The translations under genes were made by a program, and so were the position numbers. Below, in pieces: positions 1-12,490 of a DNA stretch of 64,000 nt. The stretch is from contig NC_088786.1 in assembly GCF_949628265.1 (NCBI RefSeq), positions 8,246,001 to 8,310,000 on the forward strand, written 5' to 3'. The notes under the pieces were generated by a model. The model did no database searches. It had not been told where the DNA came from and worked only from the letters and a program-made list of their open reading frames with translations. The first letter of the stretch is position 1. Each line of letters begins with the position of its first letter. Origin of the DNA: Cloeon dipterum (Eukaryota > Arthropoda > Insecta > Ephemeroptera > Baetidae).

Positions 1-294
1 AATTGATCAGTAGATTAAGGAATTTTAGTTGACTATACAGGCTGGAATACTTGTTCATAAGAGATGATAAAATTATTCTGGCTCAAAATAGTTATTTTCT
101 AGAGCAGCATAAATTTAAATTTCAAGCGGTTCAAACTATTGAAATAGGGAAAACAACTAAATTCAGCCTTAATTAAGCTATTAGTATTTTTAAATAAATC
201 AAGTTAAGTTACAAAATCACTCAGCAAAATTATTTATTTAGTCAATTCCACCAAATTATATTTCCTAATAAAAAAATCAACATTTTTATCTCAG

Positions 295-3200
295 GTGAGC
301 GGTTTGCCGATCAAGAACGAGCGTCACGCAGGCGAGATAGCGTCGATGGCGCTGGACCTGCTGGCTGCGGTGAAGAGCCACCGGGTCGCGCACCGTCCGC
401 AAGAGACGCTGAAGCTGCGCATCGGCATCCACTCGGGCCCGGTGGTCGCCGGCGTGGTGGGGCTGACGATGCCGCGTTACTGCCTCTTTGGCGACACGGT
501 GAACACGGCCAGCAGAATGGAGAGCAACGGCGAGCCGCTACGCATCCACATCAGCAACCAGTGCCGCGACGCGCTCAACAAGCTCGGCGATGGTCTATAC
601 GTGATGGAGGAGCGCGGACCCGTCTACCTCAAGGGCAAGGGCGCCGTCACCACGCACTGGCTGCTCGCCGCAACGCCGCTCGCCATCCAGCGCAGAAACG
701 TCGACACCAACGACATGCCGCCACCGCTCTTCTGCAGGTCCGACCTCAACGCAAGGTACGACAAATAATTTAACAATGGAAAATTTTGAGTTTTAATTTT
801 TATAGTACATACCTACAAAAAGTTTAGGTTCGTCCTCTTTTGATGATTGCACGTTGTAACCAAAAATTCTAAATATTTACGATTTTTGATGGATTTATTT
901 TTAGGTTTGATCTAATATTTTTGAATTTATTTCGAAAAAATATGTAATTTAAAATCCTCTTGGCAGTGCAATAATAGTGAAAGAAAAATCTATACTTATG
1001 GATCCAAATTGGGAATTAAATCCATCAGCTTAATCTTATATTTAAATTTGCCAGAATAGTCAGGAGTCAGGATCAAATGGCTAAATATTAATAAAATTCG
1101 AAATTATTTATTATGTAACGATATTTATCTAAAAAAAATATTTAATTTGAATTTTAGGCAATCAGGCTCAGTGTTAGGCAACGCTGGTGGAATCGGCACG
1201 CCAGTGCGCAGGCGCGTGGGCATCAGCAACAGTCTTGCGCCGCAACCGACGTCCGCGCTGGCGCAGGAGGGAGCGAGCGTTCTGCGCGCCACGGCCTCGC
1301 TGCTGGACACGGCGGCCGCGGCGGACAAGGCGAGCGTCGACGGCCTTTCGTCGTCGGCCACGTGTCCGCTTGAGGTGGCCGCCGTGCCGTGCATTTCGCG
1401 CTCCTTTGACCCATTCCCCCTGGTGCGCGGCCAGACGGCCAAGCAACTGGTGCCGCCGCGCGTTGCCAAGTCGCTCGAGGACTGCACGGCCGTCACCTCG
1501 TCGAACGAGCCGCAAATTATGCCCAACGGCTGGCTAGACAAGCAGCAGCCGCACGAAAGCGCCGAGTCCATGGCCAATTCTGGTGAGGGCACTCCACTCA
1601 TTCCCCCCAAAAGGTTTGTCATTCATTATTTTGCCTTATAAACAGCATAATTTTATTTATAAATTCAATTTGTTATGGAGATTAAATTTTTAAGTTTATA
1701 AGCTTCATTATGTAGGAAACAGGTTTAAGTGTAGTCGCATGTCGGAATACAAAAAATTAAATAAAAAATTATCTCTTTGAATAATTATATAACGTGTTAA
1801 ACCTTGTCTCAAGTCTCAAGCACTAAACCATTAAAACGTTACAATCAAATACTATGATATTTTGTTAATAATCTTTCAACATTCAATTTTAAATACTATA
1901 ATTTTTATAGTAAATATTGTTTTAAACAATTTAATCAACTACAAATTAAAATGCAACTATATGTACTTTTTACAAAATTTATATATACGATTTTTTAATC
2001 AAATACGTTTGCAAGAAGCAATTATTATATAATTTTCAGAGAGCTCATAAATTTCATGAATTGTGTTAACTTGACAAATATTTTAAAAGTACGATAAGAA
2101 TGTTAAATTATATTATTGTTATTAGCTGCACATTTTATTGAATACAATCGCAGCAACCACCTTTCCCCTTCCCCCACAATAGATCGCGCTACACAATATA
2201 TTACACTTACATTTTTCTCTTGATTCACGTATTTGAAAACTAATGAATCACTCAAAGAAAATTAAACTGCTGGAAAATTAATTTTGGTTGAACTGCGCAC
2301 AGACGATAAGAAAACTGCTTTTAAATTAACTCTCATTCAAAGTGAGAATAATTTATTCTGTCTGATAAAAGTGATAAAGAGTTCATATTAAAAGAATTAG
2401 CATAACAATTTTCAAAATTTCCTGTCTCATATATAAATTACATAAGGAATTCGTTTAATTTATTTATTTCAAAGTAGCTCATATAATCGCTTCAAACTAT
2501 TTAATTTTTTAAGGTTCCATTTATTTTTCTATATTCTTTTCCACACTCGTTTAAAACTCTATTTTCTAAGTTCACATTTTCAAAACTTTTTCTTGTGGTG
2601 CTGAAATTCGTTTTTTTTTTAAAAAAAAGAAAAATTATCTTAAAAGATAATTTTTCTTTTTTTTAAAAAGTTTCAAAAAACTTAATACGACTTAAAGACT
2701 AGTGAATGTTAAGTTGTATCTTAATTAAGAAAAAATAAAAAGATGTCAGGTATTTTCTGTAGATAAAATCCTCCCGTTAAATTAAAATTGTTTTCTCACC
2801 CTCCATATAATTGTATGTCCTAAACAGGATTTAAAAAAAAATCAATTTGTTGAGACTAAAATGTTTTTTGAATGAATGGTGCAAAAGAGCTCAATTTACT
2901 TCCCCAAGAAAATCATAAATTCACCATTTTCAACGAATTTTAACCACTAATTCCCATTTGATGCATTTTTCTATGCGGTTAAATCTTGTAATTAAAAAAA
3001 TAGTCTGCAGTTCTGACTTGATTTATTATTGTTGATCATTACACCTTATAAATACAAAATAATTACTTACGTATACACGCATATGTGTGTGTATCTCTTC
3101 TGCCATTTTTTAACTGAAATCTATATACCGTTTGTATCAGGTGGCGTTCCCTAGAAGAGCACGAGCTGCCAGTGGAGGAGTCGGAGCCAAAAACAGGAAG

Positions 3201-3414
3201 TGGACAGAAGATAGGCGGAGGCGGCGGCCACAGGGGCTCACTCAAGTCGTGGCTAGTCGGCATCCTGAACGGTGGCAACGGCCTCAAGGGCAGCCACTCG
3301 GCCAACAGCAGCCAGACGTCGCTGCGCAAGAATGTCTACAGCCTGCCCAGCTCGATGGCCTCGGCCACACCGACAACTTTCCTTGAGCCTCCCAATGACG
3401 AGAGCGTTGTCTGA
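295..3414 (+). CDS. Receptor-type guanylate cyclase, C-terminal part (5' end outside window)
   Basis: Makes cGMP from GTP at the plasma membrane. Three exons (295-755, 1158-1613, 3141-3414) join in phase; both internal junctions split an Arg codon. They encode the last 396 residues. The first exon follows an acceptor at 293-294 and starts inside the class III cyclase domain. It carries [15 protein letters not shown] and [15 protein letters not shown], which include the Asn/Arg transition-state residues and the Cys typical of GTP-specific cyclases. The wording [13 protein letters not shown] is that of receptor cyclases, not soluble ones. The two later exons encode a long Ala/Pro/Ser-rich cytoplasmic tail with no recognised domain. 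It ends in ESVV, which fits a class I PDZ ligand (S-x-V). Among insect receptor cyclases this tail suggests Gyc76C, but the extracellular and kinase-like parts are missing, so I give no symbol. Confidence 0.93.
2616..2669. repeat. Short AT-rich perfect hairpin in an intron
   Basis: Two 20-nt arms (2621-2640 and 2645-2664) are exact reverse complements around a 4-nt loop, and complementarity continues for a few more T/A bases outside. It lies in the 1.5-kb last intron of the guanylate cyclase gene. It could be a tiny inverted-repeat element or simple AT-rich sequence. The rest of the intron shows nothing recognisable. Confidence 0.7.
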
Positions 3415-5827
3415 TCCGCACAAACGTCTCCTTCCTCGCCGATTTAATGTTAAAAAAATTCAGAGTTACATTCGAATTTCTCTTGAAAACTTTGTTACTG
3501 AAGATGAAGCTTAAATTCCAATTTCGCCTGTAAGGGACTTTAAACCAAACTTAAAAAAATTAAATGTTAGTAGGAAAAAACCCGTGGATGGAATCATCAT
3601 TTTTTTTCAAAACATTTAAAAAAATGCACGAAGAGAATAATACTTTAATTCTCTTCTGTATATTTTTTAATAATTACAATACTGCGGCTGTATCAAACTG
3701 AAAAATTTCTTATACCTTTTTTAGTATTTTTTTTTAATTTACAAAATTTAAAAAAAAATTCAATGTTGTCTTGTTGATGAAAAATCAAGGTGAAATTCGA
3801 TGTGGACGCAGTTCCCTTCCATATCTCCGACAAACAATGGAGAACGAGAAGACTTTCCTGTGCAAAAATCAACCCCAGAGTGTGCATTTTTCTGTGTCAG
3901 TCCTGTTTCCGGAAAAAAGTTAAGGCACAAGCGTCTTTTGCAATGACGGAGCAAGAAAAGTTCCCTAGTGCAGTGGGGCGAAACTTTTGAAACTCACGAG
4001 TCAAATCGTGAATATGTGAGTGTGTACCATGTTAGTGAGTAAGGAAAGAAAACCCCCGTAATCTTAATTTCAAATATGGCTGTGAGTCCACTTTTACTGT
4101 TAACAATGTGAATTCTCTAATAAGCAGAAGCAGAGCAGGTGTGAAAAGACAAATTGAAATACGGATTCCTTGGTTGAGCCAAACCGCCATTTGTAACCCG
4201 CGGCAACCCTTGTGTGTGCTGTCGTGAATTTTTGTTGTAACGCATTAAAGCACCGCGCGGCTCAACATATTTAATTATTTTTGGACTGGACTGGTTGCGT
4301 TAGCAAATTCAAAAAAAAAGGAAAGCTTTTGTGGTTATAGAGAGAAGAATGAGGTGCCAACTAAATTCATCGGTTTTCCAGTCAGATTGAATTCTAGAAG
4401 AGTTTGTACATGTCATTTCAAGTTACGCCAATCAATAAAATGAAAATAAAAAAAACAGTGATTTTTTTTAAATAAACACCAAGAGGTTTTACTCAAAGTA
4501 TTTTCCAATGCAGTACAAGAAAAGTGCAAAATTTCATTCAGTACATGAGAATGAATCATACTAAAAATTAAAAAATAACGCAATATTTGCACAATTAAAT
4601 AGCTTGATACCGAAAGATACATAATTTTTGGAACAAACAATTTTCAGGCTTATTTTTAGTTCAAATAAAACATGCAGTAATATTTTAACCCCTTTGTAAT
4701 ATAATTTTACAATTTCTGTTTTTGAGCCCGGTATTTGAGGGTGACAATCTATATTTGTAAAAAAAAATGATTTTTAAATTTCAAAGTAGAATTTTCAAAA
4801 ACGAAAGCTAAAAATAAACTATAAGATAGCTCTCTCGTGCCATTGAGAATGCATTGATGAGTCTTTCTTGATTTTTAAGAAAATAAATAAAGGATAAGGC
4901 GATTGTTTCAAAATTACGAAAACCACCATTTTGCCCAGTAATAACCTTCAACCCTGACCGATGATCTAAAATTTGCTGTTTAATTGATCTTATTTTACAA
5001 TATACTTTTTTAATCAACGTCGAGGAGATGAGACATTGCTCCCAAAATTGCCCGTTACAAAGACGCAAATATTTAAATTTTTATGGAGTTTTTTATCCTC
5101 ATCAGCTGTGTAAGCTAATGGTTCATGCATTATAAATTTATTCGATTAAATATGCATGCGGCTCTGTTAACGAGACATAGTTTGTAATCGAAAATTTCCC
5201 TTTTTAGCTATCATGAAATGTAATAATTATATATGCTGCTCGTTTGATAAAATATTGGAATTAAATAATTTAATACCTCCAGGTAAAACTGAAACGCAGA
5301 CTTGTAACGAATGTCGAATAAATAACTTTATTGGAAAGCATTCCTCAGCAAACACTCCTTTCACGCGCTTGCTTCCGACGAAAAAATACAAAAAAATGTA
5401 ACAGGGTCAACAAATTCATTTCCAGTTTTTCAGGGATGGAGGCTTGAAGCAAACATGACAATACAAAAACCGTTTTGGGGGTGATATAGACACACGCACA
5501 GCACACGCGCTCGTACAGACATTATTTAAATGGAATGAGAGCGTCCACCTTTGGTTGCAGCAGAATCGGACGTAATTCAATCATCAATTGCACAAACACA
5601 CGAAACACGCGCGCACGACTATCTCTGTTGCACCGGATTCGCGATGCGGCGAACCTTTCAGGCACTGTGCATTCGAATCAGGGCCAACCTGAAGGTGGGG
5701 GGCAGACCTAAGAGTGTAAGTATTTATTTCTTCAGGGGATAAGGGTTCATACAGCGATAATTTTCTTCTTTGTGTGCGTCGATTTGAGACTGGGCGGGCA
5801 CGAGAGCACAGCTTCTTCGCAGTCGGG
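3415..5827. other. Intergenic region between two convergent 3' ends; no gene seen
   Basis: This region follows the guanylate cyclase stop and precedes, on the opposite strand, the HYOU1 stop, so it should hold the 3' UTRs of both. A TTTATT at 5723-5728 reads AATAAA on the minus strand and could be the HYOU1 poly(A) signal. An AATAAA near 4434 could serve the cyclase gene. Short open frames (for example 5551-5742) lack coding character and splice support. Confidence 0.6.
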
Positions 5828-8800
5828 TTACAGCTCCTCCTTCGGAGCCGTCTGAGAGTCTGAAAAAATAAAGTCAGCTAATGTCAGAGAGGAAAACTCA
5901 ATTGTCCCGGTTAGTTGGAACCCAGGAAGCTTGAGTTAATTTGAAGTTTGAATATCAATACATCGTTGGATTGAAATATGATAGCAACTTCAATCTAAAC
6001 CAGTGAATTTTTTTATCTATCTAAAGGGTAATTGTAGTTGACAAAATATTTTCCTAAACTGGGAAACTACGATTCAAAGTTTTATTTCTAGGTAAATCAT
6101 TGATATTGTGTCCAAATCAGAGATTGGCCAAATTGCCGCGGCGTCTCAAAACACGATTAACATAGGTGCACAGGCCTTAATGGCGGAAGCCCAATCCAGA
6201 AAAAAGACCTGCTCGTTTTAAGTCCCACAAGCATAAAATTCCAAAGAGCCCAGGGTTAGAAAAGGGTGCATTAAATGCAACATTGATTTAAGTGTTAGCA
6301 AGAATTCATGACTCTTTTTTTACATAGTGGTGGCAGTGACAAACCTAGTTTGGGGGTTTCGGGGGAGCTAGGTTCAGGGTAATAAGTAATCGGAGGCCAG
6401 TTGGAAGAGGATGTGAATTGTGGTGACAATGAGGGCGGAGGTGAACCACGAAGGCTCTCCTGCAACACAATGCACGTGTGGCGTGGGACCAGAAGCGAGC
6501 AAAAACCTACCTTTCTCCTTTTTCTCTTCCGTTTCCGCCGCAGCTTCGGGCTCCTCCTCTTGAGACACGGCGCCGTCCAGCTCCAGCACCGGCACCTCCT
6601 CCTTTGGTTGCTGCTCTTCGGCCTCCTTTGTGGCGTTCGCTTCAGACTTTTCTGCGGCGGCTGCTTCTTCTTCTTCCACTATTTTCTCAGATTCAGTCGC
6701 GTTTTTATCCTCTGCAAGAAGAGGATTGAAATACAACTTTTATGAGATGTGCTGATTTAAACTTGAAATTGTAAATGGTGGGATAATTCAGTAATTTAAC
6801 TGACAATTTATCCTTTATTATTTAACGTTTAATTTTTGCAAGAAGCCTGCCCATAATTTGAGAAAAATTCCTTATTATAGTCATTTTTCTTGTTTAAGAG
6901 AAATTTAATTCATCTCACCCTTTTTGTCCTCCTTAGCCTTCTTGGGCGGCCTCCAGTTCTTGGCCTTGTTGACTAAGTATTTGACTTCCCTGTCCAGGGC
7001 GTTCATTTTCTCGACAATGGCCTTCACAGTCAGCTTCGGATTCTCGTGAAGTGGGATTGCCGCCTGCTCCTCCACCTTTCTATTCTTCCACTCCTGCAAC
7101 ACAAAAAATTAGGGTTGATGAAGGATGGGACAATGATTATAAACCATTTTGTTCTTTTAACAACTGCCACCCTTTGAGTTCAGTGTAACTTGGATTAAAT
7201 TCATCTATCAAATATAATTTATTCTTTGTCCTAAAAAGGTCATTTGGTCGCCAATCACAAGCTTTCAATTTACAATTATTTTCGTTGTTAATAGGAAATA
7301 TTTGAGAGAAAAGTAAAAAAATAAATGAAAGCGGCAATTTCTATTTTTTTTAAATTTATGTTTAAATAATCTGTTAGATTTGCTTATGCTACAAATCTTC
7401 CTATTTTAGTATTTTTCGAAATCAAATTAATATGTCATCAAGCCTAAATAAAAAATACAGAATATTGAGCAAAAATGAACTTAAATCACCTCTGTGTCCT
7501 TGATAGTCTTCCTGAGAGTGGTCAGTTCATTCTCAGTGAAAACCCTCTCATCTTCAGCAGCGTTCTGCGTCTGGTTGTCAGCCATGGCCAGGAACTTCTT
7601 GCTCCCCTGGAGTCCCATCTCCAAGCCGGCCAGCGCCTCAGGTCTGTTCTGGTGCTCCTTGACCCTGCGCATGATGTCCTTGGCACTGTCGTGCAAAACC
7701 TTGAGCTGATTCTCCAGCTGCTCCGTTTCCGCGGTGAAGCCCTCATCTTCAAGCCAGTCGGAGGCCTTGCTCAGGGCGGCGCTCAGGGCCTCACGCTCGG
7801 ACTCGCTGCCCGCGGCCTGATACTCCTCGTTCTCCAGCCGAATCCGTGAGTCCAGAATAAAGCTTTCCAGGGAGTTCAGGGCGCCTTCGTGGCGTTTGCG
7901 CTTCTCGTCGGCTTCGTCCAGTGTGTCAAGTCTGTCAATTTGGAGAAGCATCAGTAAATGAATGCGTTATACATTTAGGAAGAAAATTAACAGAAAATTT
8001 AAGGTCAAATACTGACTTTGTTTTTGAGCTTTCAAACTTTTCCCCTTGCAAATCAAGCAGGTCAAGCTTCTCCTCGCCGACCTTGAGGTTCTCCTTGACG
8101 ATTGCCACTTTAGGCTTGGGCGCCTCCGTGACAGTCTCATTCTTTTCGCCCTTAACCGCAGGGGCAGGAGTGGTAGTGGTGCTGCTGCTGCTTGCACTCG
8201 GCTCGGCCTCTTCCGCCTTCTCGGCGGGGGCATCAGCCGGCTTCTCATCTTCTCCAGAGAAGAGCTTGCTGATGGTGCTGCCCAGCTTGGATAGAGTTGA
8301 GTCGAGATCCTCTTCCTCCTCCTTCTTGGCTTCCTCGGCGGTCACAAGTTTTTCAAAGCTTAGCTCGGCGCCCAGAAGTTGCAGGATGCCGCTCTCGTCC
8401 AAGTTAAAGTGCGCTTTCACACCCTTTGCTTCCACGTTTGGACCCTGGTGCTTCTCAAGTGCGGCGGCAATGCCGCTTAGCTCCACCTGGCTCAGGCTCA
8501 AAGATCCAAGGGCCCTGAAACAGAGAGGATTTGATAATTAAAACCCACGAAAAGGGCTTCAAATCATCTAAGATTTCAGCAGTAATATTAAGTTTGGGGG
8601 TGAAATTTCAACAGAAGACACGTTAAAAAAATATAAGTTAATAAAATGAGGACTGTATTTTAATACTTATTTTAAATAAATATTAGAAAAATAGCTATTT
8701 TTAAAAGTGAAAATAATAATCATAAAATTTCGCACCTTTAACAATTTTCTTAATACATAAAAAGTAATTCTACTTAATTTAAACATTGTACAGCGGTTCT

Positions 8801-11531
8801 GACGTCAAGAGTGAGGTTGTGAAACCAAATTCTTAAACAAACAAAAGGTTTGAGCGAAAAGAAAACAAGTTTACCGACACAATACCGGCAAAAAATGAAA
8901 AGTTTTGTAACAGTGTCGATTTTATCTAGGATCTAGGGTTGTGAATATTTAGACACCAGCAAACAAATTTTTCTCTGACAAAGAGACTAAAAGGATTAAA
9001 TATGGAATAAAATTACAAGGACAAATAAAAATCTAATCAAATGAGTCTAAAATTTGACTGGAACCTTAGATGACGCAAAATAATGAAGAAATGTCAAAAT
9101 AAAACTTTTAATTCTCATTCTCAGGCACGTGAAACAGGGATTTGAAATAAATAATATTTGGAGAAAACTTACTCAACATCTGCGGCGCTAAGGTGGTCGA
9201 GTTCAGCATAGTTGACGCTGAAGGAGAAGTCCTCAGAGTTTTTGTTGAAGGTCAGCACTTTTTTCTGAGGGAATGGATTCATTTTGCTGAAAAGCATCCT
9301 TTTCACAGTCTTGAACACCGGGTTCTCTGGAGTGCCTTCAGTGTCCAGCTTTCTCTCAAACACAACCTGAAATACGTAAATAACGGTAAAAATCAGGTCA
9401 CATCATTTTTAGGTTTAAGTTCCACAAATCATTTTAATTTCAATATGAATTCTTAGTAACAGAAAGAAAACTTTCTTAATAAAATCAAACCTCATTTTTC
9501 CAAAGTGCAAAGTTTTTTTTAATTTTCAATAAAAAAAATAATTTTAAGTATTATTTGTTTGCAGTGAGAAATTCTTGAAAAGGTTGTAAATTTGCTCTAC
9601 TTAAACAACTCTCACCTGAATCGGATACAGAACAGCATCCTTGGTGATAAACCGCTTGACCTTGAAGCCTGAGCTCAGGTCAGCTGCCTTGTAAACAGCA
9701 CCCATGGCGGCGGCTTCGTCAGCATTGATATTCTTGCTGAGGGTTACTCCAGTCGCCTTGGTCAACGCCTCCTGTACCTTGGGTACCCTGGTGCCAGCGC
9801 CTACAAGAATCACCTGACTGATGCTGTCCATGGTGAGGCCGGCCAGTGCAAGAGCCTCAGTCACCGGCTGCCCAGCCCGCTCAAATAGATCAGTGCAGAG
9901 TTCTTCAAACTCTTCCCTTGTCACCGGCAGCTTAAAGTCTTGTTCGTCTAACAGCCCCTCCACCTAAATGAGAAAGGCCAGGTTGATTAGCTATTATATT
10001 TGTTAGTAAAATAAATTTAATGCTGTAAAAAGACATGAGATGATCGTTTGGTACAAATTTTTTAAAATATTTAATAAACTCTCAGCAGAGACTTTGTGTT
10101 AAAGCCTGGCTACTTTTCCTAAAAGACATTTAAAAATTAAATACCTGAGCATAATGGTTGGCGTTGGCACTGAGCACGTTCTTGAGCCTTCCAGCTTCCT
10201 TAAACAGCTTGGCCAGGGCCCTTGGGTTCTTGAACACGTCATTGGGCGTCTTTTTCATCTCGTTGAACTTCTTTCCCAAATAATCCCTGAGCCTGAGCTG
10301 CATTTCCAAGCCACCCAAAGAGCGGTCAACCCTGTTTAAATGACGATGATATTTTAATTTGTATAAAATTCTAGGTTTTTATCAGCACACCTGACGCCAA
10401 GAATCGCCGCCTGGGGGTCAGCGTCTCTTCCCTTGCCAACAGAGTAGCTAACCACGGCGGCCGCAGTGCTCGTAGCGCCCATGTCGTAGAATATCACATT
10501 TTGAGCCGTGTCATTGAAGTCCTTGCGCCTGAAGATGCCATAGTTGATGGCCACTGCAGCAGGAATTAAAAATTAGAACCAAATAAAATATTTTCAACAA
10601 CTGTTTTTTCTCACATCAAGTCATTTTTGACCAATTTTTAGCGCAAGGATAACGAGAAAGACAAAATATTTGATTTTATTTCTCGTGAAATAAATGTTTT
10701 CTGTTTTTTTCTTTAAGACAGAAAAAATATTAAATTAAAAATTGAACAGAAATTTTTTAAAAATGGACTTTAAATAATGGTTTTGTCCCTGATCTAAATA
10801 AATAACAAAAATTGAACAGTATATATACCAGCCATGTAGTCATTGATCAGCTGGAGTGGCTTCAGTCCGGCTAGCTGGGCAGCCGAGAGCATCGCCCTCC
10901 GCGACGTCTGTCCAAAATAGGCCGGCACAGTGAGGACAACCTCACTAACACTCTGTCCAACAGAAATTTCCGCGTCCCGCTTGCACTGCTGGAGCATCAT
11001 AGCCACCAGTTCCTCAGGGGTGAATCGAGTGTCACTAACATTAAAAAAGAATTGCATTTAAAAAGTTTAAAAGCGGATTTTTAACTCACTCGTCATGTCG
11101 GAAGACGACTGTCCCTCGCTCAGGGTCTTCCTCGATTTTGTAGTAAGGGAACTGCTTCTTGTACCTCTCGACAACGCTGCTGTTGGCCTTTTGGCCAAGC
11201 AGGGGCAGGAGGTAGCTGTACGTGTTTTGGGGGAACCGGACCCCCAGGTTGAGAGCGTCCTCGCCAAAGAGACGCTCTCCGTTTCGGAATGCGATTGCTG
11301 CTGGGGTCTTCCGCTTTGATTCCTTGTTCAAAACAATTTCCATGGGTACACCAGGCTGAAATGGTTATTAAATTATAGCTTTCTGGTGGAAAGAATGACT
11401 TAAAATATTACAGAGACGATTCCAACTTTGATCCACTCTCCTCCAAAGTCAACGCTCATCACAGCAATCGAGTTGGCGAGCACGACGAAACTCGCCAGGC
11501 AGAGCAAAGCTCCAATCCAAAACTTCCCCAT
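5828..11531 (-). CDS. HYOU1: HYOU1 / Grp170 (hypoxia up-regulated protein 1), ER lumenal Hsp110-type chaperone
   Basis: Complete 12-exon model, 943 aa, all phases agreeing: 11531-11412, 11355-11090, 11034-10829, 10553-10391, 10331-10145, 9963-9616, 9366-9173, 8514-8017, 7931-7490, 7093-6919, 6711-6511, 5859-5828. A signal peptide ([19 protein letters not shown]) leads into the Hsp70-like ATPase domain ([62 protein letters not shown]). A beta domain, an acidic Ser/Thr-rich loop and a helical lid ([20 protein letters not shown]) follow. It ends with a very acidic stretch and KEEL, a KDEL-like ER retrieval signal. Length matches the family (human 999, fly about 920 aa). The protein acts as co-chaperone and nucleotide-exchange factor for BiP. 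The last exon is only 32 nt and supplies just the tail with KEEL. Reading on from the exon-11 donor gives a different tail. A 5'-UTR intron (acceptor just upstream of the ATG, donor near 11863) is likely. Confidence 0.97.
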
Positions 11532-11864
11532 TATGGACTCTGTCTAAAAATCGAAATAAACAGTAATTACATACGTGTTATGCACATACAAATATGGAAA
11601 CACATAAATGCAGAAAGTGAAATTTTAATCATGCTAAATGAATAAAAGGAACGGGGAAAATTGAAAATTCGTTTTGAAAATGGGATCAAATGTTATACGT
11701 TGCTAGACGGAAATCATGCGGGTCAGTCAAAAGCAACGGAAATGTGGAAAACACGGCTGGCAGGTAGACCAGGTAGACACAAGCCAGACCATTTTAACCA
11801 CTGTGGTGTCCCGAAGACACCAAGTGCGAGGAACTTGCCAGGCGCACGAATAAATCAGCTCACC

Positions 11865-12490
11865 TATAAAATTAGTTAAATCAGGTCGATGGGAGCGAGG
11901 GAGAACGCGGCCGTCGGTCAAAGGCGCGAATAATTGCACATTAGGGATGCGAAAGCGGTGACATGCAGGCAAAATCGAGCCGGACAGATGCGTAAGGACG
12001 TGGATGTTGTCGATTGGGCCAATCAGCGCACGGCACCGATACGTTGTACTCTCTGATTGGTGCGAGTATCCGCATTGTTGCTGACTGCTGGAGAACAGCT
12101 GCGCAGACGGGGGCGTGCCTAGACGGCGCGACTTTCGATTAAATGAACTCCAGCCGATCGATACGCAAAACGAATGTCGCATTACGAAATTTGTGATTTA
12201 AATTGAATCACTCAGCTCTTGAATGGAAAAAATTGTGAAATGTGGCTAATAGACAACAGCTAAAGTGAGTTATGCAACACCATTGAGATTTTCGTTTGAT
12301 TATGACAGGAAAATTATATAATTGAGAATGAAATGCCGAATAAAGAATAAAAGGCTGGGCGTTGTGTTTATTTACATGAAAAACTAAGTTTTTTGGCTGT
12401 TTCAGTAAAGATAATCGATGTTATCCCATGGCTAAGTCAGGAGATTTAATTTTCAGTGAGATGGACAAATTTTAAAAATCAGGACAGAAA
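11865..12490. promoter_or_regulatory. Divergent HYOU1/PIGZ promoter region
   Basis: This GC-richer segment separates two head-to-head genes whose products both work in the ER. A likely HYOU1 5'-UTR exon ends at a GT donor near 11863, so the HYOU1 start site should lie close to 11870-11950. The region holds three CCAAT motifs: a back-to-back pair forming ATTGGGCCAAT (12013-12023), and a third read on the minus strand at 12056-12060. The perfect ERSE is listed separately. No TATA box is obvious near either start. Confidence 0.6.
11999..12017 (-). promoter_or_regulatory. Perfect ER stress response element (ERSE), HYOU1 orientation
   Basis: The plus strand reads CGTGG, nine bases, ATTGG. The minus strand therefore reads CCAAT-N9-CCACG, an exact match to the mammalian ERSE consensus bound by NF-Y plus ATF6/XBP1. 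It lies about 470 bp upstream of the HYOU1 ATG and, if the 5'-UTR intron is real, about 50-130 bp upstream of the probable transcription start. A second, one-mismatch copy (CCAAT-N9-CAACG on the minus strand) ends at about 12042-12060. Unfolded-protein-response control of HYOU1 is well known in animals. That this site drives it here is inference. Confidence 0.8.

Noticed and set aside
1125-1622. 165-codon open frame on the minus strand
   Set aside because: Antisense shadow of the guanylate cyclase tail exon; GC-rich codons keep several frames open, and it has no splice or start support.
5551-5742. 63-codon plus-strand frame with a GTAAGT-like site
   Set aside because: No similarity, no matching exon, and it overlaps the presumed HYOU1 3' UTR.
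7921-8541. 206-codon plus-strand open frame, Ser/Leu-rich
   Set aside because: Antisense to HYOU1 exon 8 (8514-8017). The minus-strand reading is clearly the conserved protein.
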